In this document: positions 60,166 to 64,000 of the stretch, piece after piece
Numbering within the stretch: the first letter of the stretch is position 1
Layout: the number at the start of each line of letters is the position of its first letter
DNA from: Norana najaformis
Taxonomy: Eukaryota; Annelida; Clitellata; Crassiclitellata; Hormogastridae
Reading direction: 5' to 3'
NCBI GenBank assembly: GCA_964023275.1
Contig: OZ029920.1
Coordinates: 1,396,572 to 1,460,571 of the forward strand
DNA length: 64,000 nucleotides
The notes under the pieces: model-generated
The model's database searches: none
Told to the model about the DNA's origin: nothing
Seen by the model: the letters and a program-made list of their open reading frames with translations, nothing else
Translations under genes and position numbers: made by a program

Positions 60166-61055
60166 CATATGCTGATTTTGTGCTTAGACCCCTCCGCTGG
60201 ATATATATTGCCAGAATGATGTTTTATATAAAAGTTTATGTATATTACTGAACACTTGCGATATCGTGTAGCGCATTTCAATAACTTCACCATTGCGCAG
60301 AGGCACGGCCATCTAAGATAAGCTGATAATGCCTCTTGAGCTATTTGGGTCAGTATAGTTCTAATTTTCAAGGCTGTTTCTTGTGGACGATTGAATGTAA
60401 AAGAATGACAACGATTACGATGACTCGGAACTAACAGGTCCCCACTTCCTAAGAAGCGCAACTTTCGTCGAAGCGGTTGGCTCGACAAGGGGCACATTGA
60501 GCTACCTATTACATTCTGTGGCCAAACCAACCTTGGATGCTAGGCCGAAAAGAAGATTATTGAATGACACTCTACCATCAACCGGGAACCAGCTCATTGT
60601 GTCTCGCATGTGGTCTGGGACATGCGAAAATTACAGCCTTATGGCCACGACCCAGGCGGCACATTTTTATTATTCATGCATTTATTAAGCGCCTCAACAT
60701 AATGACTAAATTAAGGATGTGCTAAGTCTAGCGAAATCAAAATTTTTGCAGGCTTCCAAGTACAGCGTTACAATAGTTAAGGCGCATAGTGATGACAAAT
60801 TATGAAGCTTATGATGTTTTATGTATATTTATGTAGCCCTATACACGTATAGAGGTAATAGCCCTTAATAATTTCCGTTGCACAAGCAAAAATGTTGTCT
60901 TCGTATGATACTTATGAACTTTTTTAGTAAAATTTCGATTGCTTTTCACTTAAGCAGAAACTAGTTTACAAGTCGGAAATCTGGCACAGGGCTCTTTTAT
61001 TTTCTGCAGATAGCCATATTTACAGTTTTATTAATATTTCTTAGCGAGCAGAACC
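60166..61055. other. Intergenic, nothing recognised
   Basis: Several short open frames without domains. Confidence 0.35.
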
Positions 61056-61140
61056 ATTGTACATGCAGGAAAATATGAAGTCACGGTCGAGCCTTTGGGT
61101 CGGTGAAAATCTTTGGACATAGGGAACATTCTTTCTGAAA
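61056..61140 (-). pseudogene. Relic RING finger
   Basis: The minus-strand text ECSLCPKIFTDPKARP, stop, LHIF matches the start of a TRIM RING (C..C...FTDP..LPC.H.F), with the third Cys codon changed to TGA. It is antisense to the adjacent CARD gene. Confidence 0.4.
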
Positions 61141-61823
61141 CTCGACAATATCTTCTATTTTTCGTTTTCGTATTTTGTGTTTTTGACAAAGGTGTGGTCT
61201 TTTGATGAGACGACGGTACTTCGGAGAAGCTCGTTGAGATCTGTACGGTGCTGAAGACAGGTGTCATTAAAAATCTGTGGTCTAAAGCATGCAGGGCAGC
61301 GGGAGGAAAGGTTGTGGTAAAATCATATATAAAACATTCAGTACAGCATAATACTGCAGTTTTAGTCACAATGTATATATATATATATATATAGCATCAG
61401 CTAAATGCAATTTGAAAAATTCAGGTGCAGATCTTTGTGTATGTACGAAATTTATGTGGATTCCTCTATTTCTCAGTGATCTTGCGAGCGTCTTTAATAT
61501 TTTTACATTTCTTATTAAAACAACGTCACAAACATAAGCTATCCTAAAGTGGTCTGAAGTTGAAGGTGCAGCAATACCTTTACTCTGCTACTTCTACTAC
61601 TACTCCTACTACCGCTACTACTATTACTACTACTACTATTATGAAACCCTTAAGCTAACCCCATAAGTTAGGGGTGAATTAAAGCTAATCTTTCCTTATT
61701 TTTATCGCATTTCAGTCAATTTCCTTGGACAGTTATTCGTCTGAATAAGAATCTTCATTCGGCTGATTCTGTCCTTTTGCTAACTGTGTACTTTGTGTTC
61801 ATGTTATTTTGCAAACTTGAAAG
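61141..61823. other. Upstream of the first CARD exon
   Basis: A short (TA)n lies at 61374-61393 and a (CTA)n tract at about 61580-61640. No first coding exon with an ATG was found. Confidence 0.4.
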
Positions 61824-62075
61824 AATTCATAAAGAGTAACACAGAATGGCTAAGCGAACATCTAGATCCAGATTTCGGACTTCTCGACAATTTACTCAGA
61901 AACCATGTGCTATCGATGAAAGAAATCAGTCAGGTCAAGTGTCTTCCCGAGTCTTTCGCCAGAAGCGAGAAACTTCTGATCATCGTTCTGGGAAAAGATA
62001 TTCACGAGAAGTTCATAGAAGCACTAAGAAGCACTAAACAAATACACTTGGCCAACTTCATCGTCGCAAAGGGAG
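61824..62075 (+). CDS. CARD exon 1 of a tandem-CARD gene
   Basis: The acceptor is TTGCAAACTTGAAAG, phase 1. The 84 codons form a six-helix CARD-like pattern (EFIKSNTEWLSEHLDPDF, LLDNLLRNHVLSMKEISQV, LIIVLGKDIHEKFIEALRST, IHLANFIVAKGG). It ends GGA G| followed by GCAGGT. A GT donor three bases on would put a stop in the next exon; the GC donor keeps the frame. No start codon is present, so at least one exon lies upstream. CARDs assemble signalling complexes by homotypic binding, for example with caspases, NLR or RLR proteins. Confidence 0.7.
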
Positions 62076-62627
62076 GCAGGTGTTCCAATTTTAGAATAAG
62101 GACTCGTTTGCTCGCCTCATCTAGTGGCAGGTTTGAGGCAAACTCAAAGCATATCTCAACTGGGTGACCGTGAACGAATTGCCCTTTATCCTACATGGTC
62201 TCATCTAGCTGCCAATTGTATTTTCATGCATTTTGAATCACAAGGGACACCTCTGTCTGTTTACCAGACGGCAATGAGAACGCTCTTAAAATGTATCAAA
62301 GTAAATAGGCCTGCATTCACTGCGTAAAGAATCCTATGTTTATAAGCAGCATATGCAGAATACTTCTGTTTAACTAGCTTACCCTCTGTAGTCTGACGTC
62401 GTTTTCAACCGTTGTTGTACAACGCTTTAACGTTTTGCGATTTGATTACGCTTTAACTTGGATTAGATTAGGTTAAATTAGATTGGACTAGGTTAGATTA
62501 AGTCAGATCAAGAACCTGGTTGGAGTCAATTAGATTACATTACAACAAAATTGTCTTTACGTACTCAGATTTACGGTACAATGTAACTGTGATAAACATG
62601 TAAAAGCGACAATTGAATGTGTTTTAG
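62076..62627 (+). other. CARD1-CARD2 intron, GC-AG
   Basis: Begins GCAGGTGT and ends ATGTGTTTTAG. Position 62455-62545 is a TTAGATTAGGTTA-type field like those in the RBCC-Kelch introns. Confidence 0.6.
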
Positions 62628-62933
62628 AACGTAAGTCAATGTTCGGCGATGACTGGCCGTTGACAGATCACGAAATCCAAACTCTGGACACAAATCGTGA
62701 AGCGCTGGTAGATCTGATCGACGCCTGCCAGCTGGTTGGTATGTTATATTCCAAGAATGTCATTAACAACAGACAGATGGATGCCATTGCATCGAAGTCG
62801 GCCAATTACGAGAAAAACGATTTACTGCTTGACACAATGAGAAGAAAGAGTTTAAATGACTACAGACTGATGATCGATTGTCTTCGTGTAACTAACCAAA
62901 GTCATATTGCACAGATTTTGAATGACCGCGGAG
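62628..62933 (+). CDS. CARD exon 2
   Basis: Phase 1 in and out, 102 codons. After ERKSMFGDDWPLTDHEIQTL come helices LVDLIDACQLVGMLYSKNVI, MDAIASK, NDLLLDTMRRKSLNDYRLMI and SHIAQILNDRGG. The arrangement and the final (D)RGG before the splice site parallel exon 1, so these are tandem CARDs. The donor is a normal GGAG|GTAAGT. Confidence 0.7.
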
Positions 62934-63452
62934 GTAAGTTCAAGCTCTTCATTTCAAACTCGGGACTATTCTTGCTATTATAACGAAAATAGGAGAAGCA
63001 GAGAACGAACTAGAACTTGACTATTAGACAAGAAACAACTGCATTCGTCAGTCAATCAGAATAGCCAAAACGTTGGCTCAAATATTTCAGCTGCGGTGTG
63101 AATGAGTACATTACTATCACAGTTGCAGTTAGGTAAAATACAGAAAGCCATGCTCTTGTGAGCTTTTAGGGCTGATATCTCTCCATCCAACTGTCCAGCC
63201 CTTGTTTATCAAACTCGATTTTTTATAAGGTTCTATATTTCAGAGATCTAAATCTCAGGCTAACAAGGTCCATATATGTAGACCTTAAATGGCGCGGCGC
63301 CCATTCAAATGGGCAGCGGTGGTGAAGGATCTCACCCGATAAATTCATTGAAAATTGACAGGGTGACCATTTATTTGCTAAAGAAAAACGCTTAAATTTA
63401 TACTTACGTGCTAATATCATTCCTAGGCAGATTCTTTTTCGGCAATATGAAG
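62934..63452 (+). other. CARD2 to third-exon intron
   Basis: GT-AG, with acceptor TTTTTCGGCAATATGAAG chosen because it alone keeps phase 1. It contains the inverted partner of 40090-40205 at 63260-63365. Confidence 0.55.
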
Positions 63453-63842
63453 GTAAAATGTCAAAAATGAATGTTTTAGTGATTTTACCTCTTCATGCTC
63501 ATTTGGAAGCACCGGACGTTGACAAGGTCGAGGAGGAAATTGTTACCAAGTTAACAGATATTCTTAGCAACAGAACCTTGGAAGAATCAGATCGTATATT
63601 GGAACAGACGAAACTCAGACTGATAGAAGTGAAAAGGGGCCACAGCGTCATTCTTTATATTCACATAAAGACTCTGGAAGAGTTGATGTACATAGAAGAA
63701 GGTTTCGCTTCAGGGAAACTCACAATGCATATCACAGCGTTGTTTAACCAATTGCTGTCTCGCACAAGCATTGCCAGACTGAACAACGTGTACATTGATC
63801 TTCCTCAAGACGCCTTTATGAAGGCCGGACTGCTATTATCAG
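63453..63842 (+). CDS. Third exon: alpha/beta domain resembling TRADD-N
   Basis: 130 codons, phase 1-1. The order is a strand (MNVLVILPLHAHLE), a helix (VDKVEEEIVTKLTDILS), a strand-rich part (LRLIEVKRGHSVILYIHI), helices (TLEELMYIEEGFASGKL, HITALFNQLLSRT) and a last strand (LNNVYIDL). The hydrophobic strand followed by L..L....sGkL recalls the TRADD N-terminal effector fold; this was judged from memory and may be wrong. It ends TCAG|GCAAGTAA. The frame could end at TAA 63848-63850, but the ideal GC-donor context suggests the gene continues past the window. Confidence 0.55.
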
Positions 63843-64000
63843 GCAAGTAAAATCGTTTGTTGTCCCTTCTAGAATATAGTGAGCAATACTGGCCATTGTA
63901 AGGTCTCGTTGTAAAAAAATGAAACAAAGAACCGCTGCTGGCTTAAAATGATATAATAAAATGTATTTTAGTAGAGATTTTGAGTCTACTTCAATTTGTT
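63843..64000 (+). other. Probable intron start to window edge
   Basis: GCAAGTAA follows the third exon; nothing else recognised before the edge. Confidence 0.4.

Noticed and set aside
60048..60530. 160-residue minus-strand frame
   Set aside because: No domain, low complexity of composition, and it overlaps the antisense 3' end of a LINE.
61846..62037. Arg/Ser-rich frame with an ATG inside CARD exon 1
   Set aside because: Out of frame with the CARD helices and without similarity.

Overview
The window is animal nuclear DNA, very probably from an invertebrate. Coding sequence is sparse and split by spliceosomal introns. Non-LTR retrotransposon 3' ends, a Tc1/mariner-derived MITE, (TA)n, (CA)n, (ACAT)n and (ATG)n microsatellites and a dense background of short degenerate repeats fill the rest. 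The gene families (RING/B-box, Kelch, BTB-BACK-PHR, CARD) are metazoan. The phylum cannot be fixed from the sequence; a lophotrochozoan or invertebrate deuterostome fits.

Gene layout. (1) 10.1-12.9 kb, + strand: a RING/B-box/coiled-coil (RBCC, TRIM-type) exon followed by a Kelch exon broken by a frameshift and two in-frame stops. (2) 18.5-21.1 kb, +: a two-exon BTB-BACK-PHR gene. (3) 29.5-33.0 kb, +: an intact two-exon RBCC-Kelch gene of about 680 residues. (4) 54.0-51.3 kb, -: a second intact RBCC-Kelch gene of about 670 residues, the closest paralogue of the broken one. (5) 61.8-63.9 kb, +: three exons encoding CARD, CARD and an alpha/beta domain that resembles the TRADD N-terminal domain, running off the right edge. 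Relics of further RBCC-type genes lie at 5.1-5.7 kb, 59.45 kb and 61.06-61.14 kb.

The locus therefore holds a small duplicating family joining an E3-ligase-type RBCC exon to a Kelch-propeller exon through one phase-1 intron, beside a tandem-CARD adaptor-like gene whose exons are also all phase 1-1. This resembles a rapidly evolving innate-immune or ubiquitin-signalling cluster, but that role is inferred. Three of the predicted introns need a GC donor instead of GT, all in phase 1.

The intergenic DNA is built largely from a few recurring modules. Module A carries a core like TTAACGACATCTTGTGGC. Module B carries a core like GCGATTTAAAGGTGTCTAAG next to TTTATATA. Module C is about 110 bp and GC-richer. 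Module D is a longer element with a decayed coding frame. They occur in both orientations and are interrupted by LINE fragments of at least four families. All coordinates of degenerate repeats were judged by eye and are approximate.
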